Part shown: positions 38,070 to 50,700 of the stretch, piece after piece | Layout of the letters: each line of letters opens with the position of its first letter | How positions within the stretch are numbered: the stretch's first letter is position 1 | From: Cerrena zonata | Taxonomy: Eukaryota > Basidiomycota > Agaricomycetes > Polyporales > Cerrenaceae | DNA: 64,000 nucleotides | Reading direction: 5' to 3' | Assembly: GCA_038087015.1 (NCBI GenBank) | Contig: JASBNA010000001.1 | Span: 248,001-312,000, forward strand | Position numbers and translations under genes: made by a program | The notes under the pieces: generated by a model | Databases searched by the model: none | What the model saw: only the letters and a program-made list of their open reading frames with translations | What the model was told of the DNA's origin: nothing

Positions 38070-40364
38070 TCATCGACCAAGACCATAGCCACGCGACCGC
38101 GAGCCATTGATTTGACTACCGCCGTCACTTGCTCGTACCCGCTGTTCAACATCCGTGAGCTTTCCATCTACTTCTTTCACTGCACCATCGATCCATTGTA
38201 GACTCTCCAAGTGACTGCTCAAAATTTGAGCGATTTGGCCAACAGGATCGTCGTTGGTATTGTTGTCCGCTACAGGTTCCGACAACCCGTTTACAGACTC
38301 AATCATCTGTACCAATGAATTCGAAAGGTCATCCAAATGACCGTGCAAATCAGTGGCGAGCATGTAGCTAATAAAAAAAGCAAATGGTCAATATTCGTAC
38401 GACTGACAGGTAGGGAGAAACATATACTTCTTGTCTCGTTCGGTATCTGCAGGGCCAGTGTCTAGAGCTCGCATGCTTCCGCCTTGCCCGCCAATAATCT
38501 CTTCTGTTACTTTGTCATATGCTTCGAGTGTCGAAGCGAGGTCCTTTTGTTGTTGTTCGATATGGTCGAGGGACTGGTCAATATCATTTTGTTCACGTTC
38601 CGCAGCCAAAACCGCGGCGTAGAGTGCGCCAAGCTATTTAAGGTTATGTTAGTTTTGCGGTTTGTGTATGAGTGATATCTGAATCCATACGTTGTTGCCG
38701 TTCTCGATAAGGGCACGATCCCAGACGGAAACTTCTCCAGCAAACTTGTTGAACTCTCGAACGTGAGTTTCAAGCTCTGATGACCATCGGTTCACGATTT
38801 CCTCGATAGTTTTACCTCTGAGCATGGAAGGGGGTGGGACGGAAACAGGAACAGCTCCGGCTGAGGTTGTCGCACCAGGAGTAGCTATGCAAGGGAATCT
38901 TTCTAAATACATTGATTTGATTCCCTGCAGATGAACAACGTACCAGGTTTGGCGGCGCTCGCACCACCTAATGAGAATGAGGGTGCTGTTTAAAATGTAT
39001 TATCAACAAATTGCAAACCCGGTGCGTCATAGTATCTTACCAGCAGGTGCGTCTTTCTTTTCATCATCCTTTTTGGGACCGAATAAGCCACCCCCCAGAG
39101 TCGGGGCAGCGCCATCCTTTTTCTCTTCAGGTTTAGCAGGCTGTCCGAACAGCCCACCAGTGGGAGCTAAGACCGTGCACATGAGCTCAATGCACCTGAG
39201 AATATAGAGTCTGTACATACCCGTTGTCGATGTCGACGAACCAGCATCTTTGTTTCCACCTAAATTGAATGGTGGCAGAGTCGAACCCGAAGCTGGAGCA
39301 GTTGATGATGCACCAGCAGCAGGCGTCGCAGGTTTTGCTCCAAATAGACTTCCTCCTCCGAACAGACCTCCGCCGGTAGCAGGCGTTGATGCAGGGGCGG
39401 CTGAAGCACCTTCTGCTGGTTTGTTGAGATTGCCAAAAAGGCTTCCACCAGTTGCGGGGGTAGTAGAGGCTAAACTCTCGTGTATGAGTTAATGAGATGG
39501 ACAACTAGCGCAAGAGAACATACCGGGTGCAGTGGGCGCAGCCCCACCGAACACTATTTAGTAAGTAATATATATGAGGATAACTTCACAAATTCAAGAT
39601 AAACATTCTACGTACATCCGGTGCCTGCAGGCTTGGGGGCAGAAGAAGCTTGATCAGCAGGTTTCTGGCCGAAAAGAGAGCCACCACCGAACAGGCTCGA
39701 TGTTCCTGATGCTGGGGCTGTTGTAGACGGTGTAGTATTTGAGGTATTGCCAAATAGGCTGCCTCCCGAAGACGGAGCTGCAGTTCCAGACCCTGAACCA
39801 GTAGTGTTGCCAAACAAACCAGTCCCGGTAGACGTGCTACTTGACGCGGCAGGAGTCGAGCTTCCAAACAAGCCCCCCGTTGTTGTCCCTGTTCCGGTAG
39901 TTGTGCCTCCTCCAAACGCCGAACCTCCTCCAAATGCTGAACCACCGCCAAACGCAGAGCCAGTAGTTCCTGAAGGTGTGGTACCTGATGCGGCAGGAGC
40001 AGCTGATCCAAATAATCCACCACCGGTAGGTGGGGTAGTGGTTGAAGATGCGCCACCAAATAAGCCACCGCCTGTGTTGTTTGAAGTAGTGTTGCCAAAG
40101 AGGCTTCCACCAGTGGTGCCTGAGGTTCCGGGTGTATTAGATGTATTTCCAAAGAGACTTCCGCCAGTTCCCCCAGCGGGAGGATTTGCTAATTACACAA
40201 AGTGAGCTGAATGAGGTACTTTAAAGTGAGTTGTTCTAACCTCCTAAAGTAGAGCCGCCAAAGAGACCTGTACCAGACGATCCGGTAGTTTGAGTGTTTC
40301 CAAACAGGCCACCACCTGTCGTTGAGCCTGTGTTGGAGCCTTGGTTTCCACCGAAGAATGACAT
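38070..40364 (-). CDS. NSP1: FG-repeat nucleoporin NSP1/NUP62
   Basis: Start MSFFGGNQGSNTGSTTGGGL at 40362-40364. A long Gly/Ser/Thr/Pro-rich region with many GLFG, SLFG and FG units (for example GGSLFGNTSNTTPS) extends to about 39050. It is cut by several short introns and by spacers carrying KPAEEKK-type charged runs. The C-terminal Nsp1_C coiled-coil domain begins near PSMLRGKTIEEIVNRWSSEL and includes FAGEVSVWDRALIENGN, LGALYAAVLAAEREQNDIDQ, LASTLEAYDKVTEEIIGGQG and MLATDLHGHLDDLSNSLVQM. It ends GYGLGR at 38070. Nsp1/Nup62 fills the central channel barrier and also joins the Nup82 subcomplex. Intact by eye. Confidence 0.95.
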
Positions 40365-40652
40365 GGTGGCCAGAGAATAAGATGAAGAGAGAGAAGCCCA
40401 GCGCGAACAACTCTAACACCTTGTTTTTACACGTGATCCACGCGTCTTCGTTCTGCATCTCAGCCTTTGCCTCTTTCGATCCCTACCCTCCAGGTCCTCA
40501 TACCGCTTTGTGACCTAACAATCCCCTTCAATATATATTATATCTCTTGTATTCTAATCCGAATAGGGGAAATCATTCCTGTGTAACAAACACCACTTTG
40601 CTTCGCTTCAAACCGCTGGTTGACCCATTACCGCAAGGAGCTTTGGGTCACA
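40365..40652. promoter_or_regulatory. Divergent promoter NSP1/CLF1
   Basis: 288 bp between start codons; includes a run of TATATATTATAT near 40534-40546, which could be an AT-rich nucleosome-free segment rather than a true TATA box. Confidence 0.45.
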
Positions 40653-43500
40653 ATGCAAGACGGAAGGGCACCTCGGTTAGTCTAATTCTCTTATATGAGT
40701 GTTCTCTCGTCTTATAAATCCGTAATAGTATCAAGAACCGGGCTCCAGCAGCCGTTCAAGTTAGTCATATAAACACATACAACAATTAACTTGATACTGA
40801 ATCCTTTCCTAGATTACTGCTGAACAACTACTCCGAGATGTATGTACAAGAATCATCCATGGTCTTAAAATACTCAACTCCCTTTAGGCTCAAGAACGTC
40901 AAGAGTCACAATTCCGTGCACCAAAACAACGAGTGGAGGATTTCGAGGAACTGCACGAATATCGTGGTCGAAAGCGAGAGGAATTTGAGAAGCGTATAAG
41001 GCAAACTAGAGGCAATATGTGAGTACTATTTGCCGTCGAGTCTATGTATTACTGATGTTCGTTGACCATTGTTAGCAAAGAATGGCTCCAGTATGCCAAT
41101 TGGGAGGTATGTGGTTAATACTATGCCGACAGTCGGACAGCGCACGCTAACACCCTCTCGAAATTCAGGCTAGTCAAGGCGAATATGCACGCTCGCGATC
41201 CGTATTCGAGCGAGCACTTGATGTTGACCCTCGAAGTATTCAACTATGGCTCAGCTATACCGAAATGGAGCTCAAAGGTAGAAATGTTCAGCATGCACGA
41301 AACCTTTTTGACAGGGCGGTTACGCTCCTACCTCGTGTTGATCAACTCTGGTACAAGTACGTCTACCTAGAAGAGTTGCTCCAAAATGTTCCAGGTGCCC
41401 GACAAGTATTCGAGCGGTGGATGCAATGGGAACCCGATGACAAGGCGTGGCAAGCGTATGTCAAACTCGAACAGAGGTACAACGAACTGGATCGAGCGAG
41501 TGCTATCTATGAACGATGGGTAGCTATTAGACCTGAACCTCGAGTATGGGTGAAATGGGGGAAGTTCGAAGAGGAGAGGGCGAGGTTGGACAAAGCTCGG
41601 GAAGTCTTCCAAACTGCTTTGGAGTTCTTTGGAGACGACGAAGAGCAGGTTGAGAAGGCACAAGCAGTCTTCAATTCTTTCGCCAAGATGGAGACTAGGT
41701 TGAAGGAATACGAGCGTGCGCGGGTGATTTACAAGGTATGTCGATTATTGATACATTTCCGTCTCTGCTGCTTACATCCAACATAGTTTGCTTTGTCAAA
41801 ACTTCCCCGGACTAAATCGGCTGCTCTGTACGCAGCCTACACGAAATTCGAAAAACAACACGGTACCCGTACGACCCTCGAAAATACGGTCTTGGGCAAA
41901 CGTCGCATTCAATACGAAGACGAACTTGCACACGACGGTCGAAATTACGACGTGTGGTTCGATTATGCTCGCTTAGAGGAGGGAGCTTTGAGAGACCTCC
42001 GAGACGAAGGTGTAACTTCAGATGAGGAGGAGCAGGCGATCGGACGAGTGCGAGAAGTGTATGAGAGAGCAGTTGCTCAGGTTCCCCCGGGAGGTGAGAA
42101 GCGGCATTGGAGAAGGTACATATTTTTGTGGTTGTACTATGCATTGTTCGAGGAGATCGAAACGAAAGTAAGAGCCCTCCCTTTGTATTCTTCAATAGTC
42201 TCACTGATTGTGTTATATTTATAGGACTACGAGCGAGCACGGCAGATCTTCCAGACTGCGATTCGGCTGGTACCACATAAGCAATTCACATTTGCCAAGC
42301 TATGGATCCAATTCTCCCGCTTTGAGGTTCGACGGTTGGATCTTCCGGCTGCACGCAAAATTCTTGGTGCCGCCATCGGAATGTGTCCGAAAGAAGCGAT
42401 ATTCAAGGGATATATTCAACTTGAATTTGATGTAAGTGATTGTTATAGTTGTGTCTATCTGCACATATTGATCACATCTTCTAGCTTCGAGAGTTTGACC
42501 GAGTCCGAAAACTATATGAAAAGTATATCGAAGTACGTGACTTCATTCTCCCTTGATGGCTTCGTCAGGATACTTACAAAATCCTCTCAGTACGACCCAA
42601 CGAACTCAGCATCATGGATCAAATATGCTGAATTGGAAACCCAGCTAGAAGACTTCAACCGTACACGCGGTCTCTTCGAACTTGGTGTCTCTCAACCACA
42701 ACTATCGATGCCGGAGCTACTTTGGAAAGCCTACATCGACTTCGAGACAGAAGAAGGCGAACGGGAGCGTGCTCGTGCGCTCTATGAACGTCTCATTAAC
42801 CTTAGTGGTCACGTCAAAGTCTGGATATCATATGCTCTCTTTGAGGCAGAGCCGATGCCACTGCCTAGATCGGAAAGAGAGGAAGATGAAGAAGACGAGG
42901 ATGACGAAGTTAAGATGGTGGAGGGTGATGCAGATCTGGCACGGAAAGTATTCCAGAGAGCTTATAATGACCTGAAGGCTAAAGGCGTTAAAAGCGAGGT
43001 ATGTCATTGCTTGATTCAAGTGTTCTGTTGTCTAATCATCGTGTTTGTAGCGCGTCGCTCTACTTGAAGTTTGGAAAACATTCGAGGAGAAGAACGGTTC
43101 AGCAGACGATATCAGCAAAGTCAAGGAATGTTCCCCATTGTCAGTAAGAAACGTCGCGTGGACGAGGAGACCGGACAAGTTGTCGAAGGTATGCCTTATG
43201 ATCCCTCTATCTAGACCATTGTTGCTAACGATAATCGATTTAGATTGGGATATGGTGTTCGCAGATGACGAACGTGAATCGAACCCGACGACGTTTAAAT
43301 TCTTGCAAATGGCACATCTCTGGTCACAAGCGAAAAAGTCCGGACAGGCCGTACAGCCTTCAGCACTTCTGTCCGGTTTGGGGTCGTCCCAGACATCGAA
43401 ACCATCGGCTTCAACGGAAAAGTCAGGATCTGCATCAGCGTCGAATGACAAAGGTGACGATGATGCCAGTAGTGTTGCTAGTTCGAATGACGAAGATTGA
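40653..43500 (+). CDS. CLF1: Pre-mRNA splicing factor CLF1 / Crooked neck (HAT repeats), with an apparent 1-nt break near the C-terminus
   Basis: Tiny first exon MQDGRAPR, then [20 protein letters not shown] and [20 protein letters not shown], followed by about a dozen HAT repeats. Examples are [80 protein letters not shown] and [20 protein letters not shown]. Clf1 is an NTC/Prp19-complex scaffold essential for spliceosome activation. Exons join in frame as far as DDISKVKE. The family-like continuation [20 protein letters not shown] then lies one base off (43126-43131), as if one A were missing. The last exon is [20 protein letters not shown], ending in an acidic SNDED at the TGA at 43498-43500. 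Length about 740 residues, normal for the family. Confidence 0.94.
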
Positions 43501-43845
43501 TCTAGTGTCTTTTGATAACACTTCAACTAGTACCAAGTTTATTTTTTGTAACTCCCCTTCTACCTGTAGAGTAGTAAACAGGAAGCGTGATCTTGGAATT
43601 GCCTTGCCTTCAGATTTTCACGATATTTGCTTCGCAATAAGTATGCCCCTTCTGCGTGAACGTCCAGCGTTCCTGTTGGCCGCTCAGTGAGCTTCGGTTT
43701 GCTGCGCCCAAGCGATATCGATGTCACTGCCATGATCAGTTAGTAATGAATTATTTTAGAAAATCGCAAGTCTTTCATGGACCCCTCACGATACCGATTT
43801 CTCTTCTACTGCTGACTCGGAGATCTATTCTGTGACACCACCACT
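43501..43845. other. Intergenic region CLF1 to F-box gene
   Basis: About 345 bp with no supported gene. Confidence 0.4.
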
Positions 43846-45421
43846 ATGCAGCCCTGCAGCACAGTGTATCGTGTTATATATAATATGGATATTCTCTACA
43901 ATATCATCCAGGCCTCTCTCAATCGGTACAAATTTGACTGGAACACTCCAAATCTTGCAAGGTTAGCAAGGGTCTGCAGAGCCTTCCACGACCCTGCATT
44001 GGATCAACTGTGGAAGAGGCTGGAAGATTTTACGCCGGTTTTTGCTTTATGCGATGCAATCATGTTGATTTACGACCCGAAGGTGAGCGCAAGTAACACT
44101 TTTGCTGACTTGTGGACGTTGATCAGGACAATATAGAATAACAGAGAAGGTTTTCTACAACGTTTACATTATTATACTAGGCGTACCAAGCGTATCTCTT
44201 TGGAAATGGAAAGGCACCAGAGCTTGATTCCCCAAAGGTCCACTGGCTACACAAGCTTTGCAAGGGAACTCCGCTCTTCCCATCCCTTAATGATCTCAAC
44301 CTGTCGGTATGGCCTCTGTCAGTAGCCGAGGCAAACCTGCTTTTTTCCCCTAGCTTGCACAAAATCAGTTCTCGAAAAGGCTGTACCCAATACCGCACCA
44401 TATGTGTATCGAAACTAACACCAGTGCAACAGGAGCAGATGTGTATTCATTTATTGGTGAAGCGATGCCCGGGGCTTCAGGTGTTTGAGGGCCATCTCCT
44501 CCAATCCTCAGGAGCCACGCGACTTTTTGATCCAATATTCAACTTGGCGAAGTTGACCACTTTTAGGCACCACCTTCCTCCGCCGACTCTCTCTGACAAG
44601 CGAGGTCAATGGCTGGAGAAAGCATCCAGAATGAAACACCTTAGCAAGTTTTCCTTCTCGCTCATCGATTTCCCTGACGATGCCATTCCACAACTGGACT
44701 TGGGTCCATTCACTTGTCTTGACCAGCTTCACATTGAAGGGAGCGTCCCTATGTTATCCTTGATATTCAGCTCGATGTCTAACCACTTGACATATTTATC
44801 CATCCAAACAGACATCGGAGAAGCGTTTTCCGGCATGAGGAAATGCTTCCAAATGTTGGCTGATAATGTGGGGAGACAGCTGTCTGTTTTCAAAATGGAT
44901 CCTACTACAGATGATCTTGTATTTATTTGCCTTTCTTCATGCTCCAACCACTCGCTCAGATGTGTCATTTAGAAGAGGTATGGATAACGATGCCATGCTC
45001 AATAACAGACCGCGACATTACCATATTGGCGAAGGCATGGCCCAATCTGCGGCGAATCGAGATCGGCAAGTTTCCTTCGTCGGAAGTGGAATCTTCCATA
45101 CAAACAGGATTTCGGGCACTCATCGCACTAGCTGTATGGTGTCCATACCTTCAATTAATCCGTCTAAATCTAGACCTCAACGATCCTCCGCCACTCAATA
45201 AAGTCCCGGACGTGAAACATAATTTGCAGTGGTTGGGCACCCAATACATTAGCAGTGACGATGAAGGACATTTACAGAAGATAGCAGCCGTAATACATCA
45301 TCTATTTCCACATATATTCAGTGGCACGGACTTCGACGACCCAGATGATACTGATACCAATTGGTTGGCAGTGTTATCCCTTGTGGAGGGATTGCAAAAT
45401 GCAGCCAACCTACATCCCTGA
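43846..45421 (+). CDS. F-box/LRR-type protein (Agaricomycete family)
   Basis: The start is at 43846 or the nearby internal Met (MDILYNIIQASLNRYKFDWN). The segment NLARLARVCRAFHDPALDQL then WKRLEDFTPVF is F-box-like and would bind Skp1. The rest consists of leucine-rich, LRR-like stretches: LLVKRCPGLQVFEGHLL, LGPFTCLDQLHIEGSVPMLS, SNHLTYLSIQTD, ITILAKAWPNLRRIEIGKFP and WCPYLQLIRLNLDLNDPPPL. It ends VEGLQNAANLHP, TGA at 45419-45421. Such proteins are usually SCF substrate receptors; the target is unknown. Near 44919-44959 the frames on either side differ. Either a 41-nt intron (GTATTT...CTCAG) or a missing T in a T-run would join them. Confidence 0.72.
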
Positions 45422-45939
45422 CCACACATTCGGCGCATCTGACATCGTTACGAACCCTCGATCTATGACACCGAAACCTCATCCCATATTTCGGTTATGC
45501 AGGCACTGCCCTACCTTCGCTTCTACCCTTCCACTACGAGGCCTTTCGGAGAAGTAACACAGAGATCCAGCAAGAAGGAATTACCTCGGTATCCGAAACG
45601 ATTCAAATGTTGGATGTCATATATAGGCGAGTCTGGTCTTCAGGGGAGAGGAGAGGAAGTGGAGATATTGCGCTTATGGAGGTTATTAGAATAGATGTCA
45701 GTAAGTGCTATACACGTGGCGGTGGCTTCGTAGATCATTGATTGACATCCAGTGTCGGCATGTTAACAAATTGGAACAAACCTCACCTGTACTATTTGTA
45801 GAGTTCGCGGGCGTACACTGTGGGAACAACATCTTCTGTCAATTAGATGATCTGCGCAGGGAATAGCCTACGGAAGATTGTATATTAACGCGGGCTATTC
45901 CATCTCTTCAAGTTACCGCCACGGTCTCAATCTTGAAGA
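45422..45939. other. Intergenic region F-box gene to WW-like gene
   Basis: About 520 bp; short frames only (45497-45694) with no motif. Confidence 0.4.
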
Positions 45940-47718
45940 ATGACTGTGTCGAATATTGAAGCTTGGTAAGAATAGCTTGCCTTTCAAAAATATAGGCTAA
46001 CTCGTACTCCCTCCATTCCAGTCCGCCTATAGACGGTACATCACAGCAGGAATTTCCCACCCACGGCTATCCAAATGGTTGGACGATGTTCATTCACCCA
46101 CAAGGTTGGGTATATTTTCGAAACCCCTATCTATCACGTTATTACGGACGAAGATATCCGTGACGAAACTATTCTCGAAAAGCTAAATGCAGCTTGCGAG
46201 TGGTTAGGTCTGCCTTCAGAGATGGAACAGGATATTCACGTTGCGGCATCTACGAAACCTCCTGTCGTGATCTTCGTGAATCACGACCATGCTATCGCAT
46301 CCTTCAAACGAGATTTAATAAATCAAGGTATAGAGGATATTGGAATACACAGATGCATGTAACCTTTCCTTTTGGCTGCTATCATATGGAAAGGCTCACA
46401 ATTTAATTGACATATAGTGGTACGCCTCCGACGTCTATACTATTCATATCTACAACATCACTGCGTGCACATGCCGACACCGCAGAACGCAGTCCATGAG
46501 GCAACTGATGCACTGGTTTCTTATCGCCTAGGTAAGGTTTGTAATATGAATATGTAAACTGTAACATACTAACCGCGTCGCGGTATAGACTATATCGTGA
46601 ATGGAGCTATTTGTGTTGCCCCATTCTCTAAATTGGAGTGTGAGAACTTACTGAACGTATTGGAGTCATTGAAGCAGAGTAGGGCTTCCCGGTTTCTTGC
46701 TTGAGATATTCATCTTCATTTTATTTTCACAGACGGTACGACGTACCACCACTCCGGTGGAACAACAACGTTTATAGCCTGGATATTGAAAAGTATATGT
46801 ATGGTCCAGTATCCATTTTTGTATTCCTGTCCAGATGGCTGATACACACCCTACAGACAGGTTTCGCCTGCTTGATCAATACGGCAAACACACGAGGAAA
46901 CAATTCACGGAATTCAGAAGCTCGCTGAAGCCTCCTTTCATAGCCACCCACAAATTCCCAGCTTTATCCAAGCTATGCTCACAGTCATCATGAAGTTCCC
47001 CTTCTTTGGTGTCCCCGAGACGTATTTGGCGCATGCGAAGGACGCTAGTGACTTTCGTGGCCGTCTCTTCGAGCTGGAAGAGCGATGGGAGGCATACACC
47101 CGCCAGCTCACCCGAGAGTACTCAGACTTTATCTTGGTTGTACGTTCGTAGTATTTATTTTTGAGCTCAGTCGCTTACTCTAGCTACTATCAGTCCACCG
47201 TGTTGCTATCGTGAGTGCTCTTCTCTTGCATTTTTTAATTTACGAGTACCAACGACACGAGTAGCGCAACAATGGGGTTCCTAGCCGTCCAGACATCGAA
47301 CAGGTGGCGAAAGCCCTAGGCCTCATCTCCGTATTTTCTGCTCTCAGTAGCATCGTCGTGGGTGTATACTTTGTGTGGAGACATCATCGACCTCCGCCGT
47401 CGAAGAGTACTGTATGTAACCCTCATCTCTAACACCCATCGTTCTCTTGAGGATCAATTTCTCCAGATGGCATATATTCACAAGGCCCGGAACAACCCAC
47501 TGGGATTGACGGGTCATGCCATATTACTGAGTCTTCCAGCGACTTTCTTGGTATGGTCAATCACATCTTTCGCTGCTGCAGTTATTGCATACACAGTACA
47601 ACACGCCGGTACCCGAAGCGTATCCATATGGACTGTAGTTGGAGTTTTTGTTGTGTTCTGTTTTCTCCTGTCCGTAGGGCTTATTACGTTTTCCAAAATC
47701 TGGGTATGGAAAAGATAG
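45940..47718 (+). CDS. WW-like-domain integral membrane protein, basidiomycete type, with a frame break
   Basis: Exon 1 (45940-45965) gives MTVSNIEA, spliced to CPPIDGTSQQEFPTHG and the WW-like segment YPNGWTMFIHPQGWVYFRNP. The continuation YHVITDEDIRDETILEKLNA lies one base off (46121-46134), as if one base were extra. Further exons include PPVVIFVNHDHAIASFKRD, VHEATDALVSYRL, NGAICVAPFSKLECENLL, FRLLDQYGKHTRKQFTEFRS and FFGVPETYLAHAKDASDFRG. Three to four C-terminal membrane segments follow (LVSTVLLSATMGFLAVQT, ISVFSALSSIVVGVYFVW, HAILLSLPATFLVWSITSF and WTVVGVFVVFCFLLSVGLIT), ending WVWKR. From memory, proteins of this layout are frequent in mushroom genomes, but no function is established that I know of. 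Topology would place the WW-like part in the cytosol (inference). Confidence 0.7.
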
Positions 47719-47778
47719 TATGACAACTGGCTTCGTAAACACCAATCATAGAAAACAATACAAAAATAATACAATGTG

Positions 47779-50700
47779 CTATGACTTGTCATTGTCCGGG
47801 GGCGCTGGCGGTCGACCGAGAGTGACTTCCAGTTTGTCTGCCAGCTTGAGGACCTCTTTTTCCAGCCGAGTGATTTTTGACCGTCTAATGCTTGAGTGAG
47901 TAACATGAAAGTGAAATGCCACGAAGAGAGACATACTCAGCACTCGATCGTTCACCGTACTCAAAGGCCTGCGATAGACCAATACTTTGTTTTTCGGCAA
48001 GTCGCTTTTTTAGTCGCTCTTCCTTTTCGTGTAGGTCTTTTAGACTTGGCATTAGTCGATCGAGTTCCCGACGAAGCTAATAATGCGTAAGCAAACACAA
48101 GATGACTAGATATAGAAACAACAACTTACTAAAGTTGCCCTGGACTGAAGTGAGTTTTCATCATATCGTGTCGAACCCGTCACTTCAGCCTTCATCCTCT
48201 TCAACTCCTGGAACCACTTGGTCTCATGCTCGCTCAACTCAGGAGAAGCCTGCTTAGTCAACGACTGCAAAATCCTCTCTTCCCGCTGAAGGAGCCTCTT
48301 TTGTGCTTCATTCAAAGCGACCAGCTTCCCCTTTGTTGATGGTTGTCGACTACCGGTCAAATTATCAATCATGTCGAGCATTTGCTGGCAAGTATCCTGC
48401 TGTCTCTTGAATTCCTGTCGCTGCAGCTCGGCACGACGTTTCGCAGCACTGTAAGCTAGTTGTACTTCCCGAATTTGCGCCATGAATCGTTCGAATGTCG
48501 TTCCAAGATATCGCAAAGTGTCTGGTGTTAACCGGAATTCTCCTTTAGCATCTGCAGGTGATGGGGGAAGTGCGAGTCTTGGATTCGAGGGAAGACCGGC
48601 GATGCGAGTAAGGACAGGTGCGGGTTCGAAAGGCTCGGTGAGGAGGGATACATACGCGGAAGGGTCATCTGGATTTGCTGCAACACTCTTGCCTAATGAT
48701 TGGTTCAGTGATCGACCAAGTCGGCCTCTGTTTTGTGAGACGGAAAGGCCCGCTGATTCATCTGCGGTATCCAATTCGGAGCGGAGAGAAAGTGGAAGAC
48801 AAACAACCCGCATTGCAGATGTGAGGATAAAGATACTGTAGGTCAAGTAGACGTCGTTTGGAATGGCAACGCCAACTATTGGGTTTGAGCATCTAGATAA
48901 TCGGTAAGTGATTAACAACCGAATTACACGTGAACAACGCGACTACTTACTGTCGCTCCACAGAGAATGTGGAAACAATAGAAAGGACTGTCGTTCCCTC
49001 TGACTCTTCAACCGCTTTGGTCAATTCCTCTTCGCCCTCGTTATCGTCGTCACGTAAAGCAGCACCTAACGCTTGCAATACGCCACCCAGCTGAAGAGCA
49101 TGAACGCCGAATGCATGATAAACATAAACAGTCTCATCCTGAATTGGATCCCTAAGGAATACGGGATGATTGCCTTCCAAGAGGTCAAGCAACGATGAGT
49201 CTGATGAAGTCGAGGAAACTTTGTTGAGATTTCTGATAAAGCCCAAGTCAATTGTTTCGTATACAGCAAGCATCGGAAGATCATTGCTCTTGTGCTAGAA
49301 ATATTTAGTTTAGCTTGGTGGGGTTGGCATAGTTGTACAATGTGCACTTACGTATCTGTGTTCCCATTTGGCTTCCACCTTCTCCACATCCAGACATACA
49401 TCGACCTTTCCGTCTCGGTATGCAACGAGAACAACCCCAAGACGTTCGGTCTCGCCCTCATCGTCCTCTTCGTCCGAGGATGTCCCAAAGGTCAGATAAA
49501 CTATGTCAGTGGCATCACCACCTTCACTACCATCTAGGTTCCGCGGCGAGGGTTGAAGAAGGAAAGGACCCTGTCGAATTGGGCTAGTTTTGATGGTATT
49601 TGGCGGATGAAGGAGGAAGGACTGTGAAGTAGAGGGGAACGCAGCTCCCGAAGGAAGCTGTTTGATGAGAGATGTGACATATTTGTGTTGGTATTCGTAC
49701 AGGTTGGATAGACTATTCGTGGTATCTGTCTCAGACTGCGCAAGGAATTCTTGTTTGGCGTGAACGAAGCATTCAAGAGCGTGTATGTATGACGAGGGGA
49801 TAGAGCTAGGATATTGATGCGTAAGTCGAAACGACAAGATGATAGACTGAGTACTCACGCGTTCTTGGGCATATACGGGCATATTGAATAAATGTCGCCA
49901 CTTCGCATGAGGGCGTATACGCTAAGTGGACCCCAGTCGGCATGCCCCTTTCCAAGGGTGAAGGAGGCCACTTCACGTTCCGATAAATCCTCTGCAACAA
50001 ACGACTTTGACTTTCTCTCTGGCACGAATGATAGAACTTGTTGTGGCTCTTCGGTGTCCACAGCAATGTCATATTCTCTGTATATTGTGTTAATGAGGCG
50101 TTTCAAGATAGTTATAATGAGACATACCGGAGTTTACCATCTGTAGTCATCACGAGCAATGTTGTTCCACCCTCGCCCCAAGGATGCCATTCCACCTTGG
50201 CTATAGGGGTTGCAGAACTCGACGCGTGGTAATATTGACCAACTTGTATCGACCTGTGTTTTGGGTTAGTGACTTCACAAGTAATAGGATATGGTATACT
50301 GCATACTTGCAATCAATTGTCTCAGGAACCAGTTTCATAAACCCTGGCCGCGGAAGTACAATAACTGCTACTTGGAACGCACCCACGACAGCAAGCAGTT
50401 TCGAATTCGGGTTCAACGCAATAGTGTGGATTTCAAAGCTAACATTCGGCGTATGCAGTACCTAACAAACGCATTCAGTTTGGTCTTATGCACAAAATGA
50501 ACGAGGGACATACACACTTTGTATGATTTCGGACTGTCCTTCTGTAGCTTGGAATCCCCAAGCGAGGCAATTCGTATCTCATTCCCCGAGGCCACAAGTA
50601 GATCAGCGTCTTTTATGACCATAGACTGTCTCCGACCAGAGGGTGTCGGCCCATCGTCATTAGGGTTAATGTCTGTGAAACGAGGAAGCGTGTTTAGCGA

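Noticed and set aside
39747..40205. Long plus-strand frame rich in PNKP and PPNAEPP repeats
   Set aside because: It is the antisense shadow of the NSP1 FG repeats; its periodicity mirrors the GLFG codons.
44915..44965. A seventh frame break, in the F-box gene
   Set aside because: A 41-nt GT-AG intron can explain it, so it was not counted with the six indel candidates.
48482..48841. Plus-strand open frame of 119 codons
   Set aside because: Antisense to the well-supported coiled-coil exon of the NUP82-type gene.
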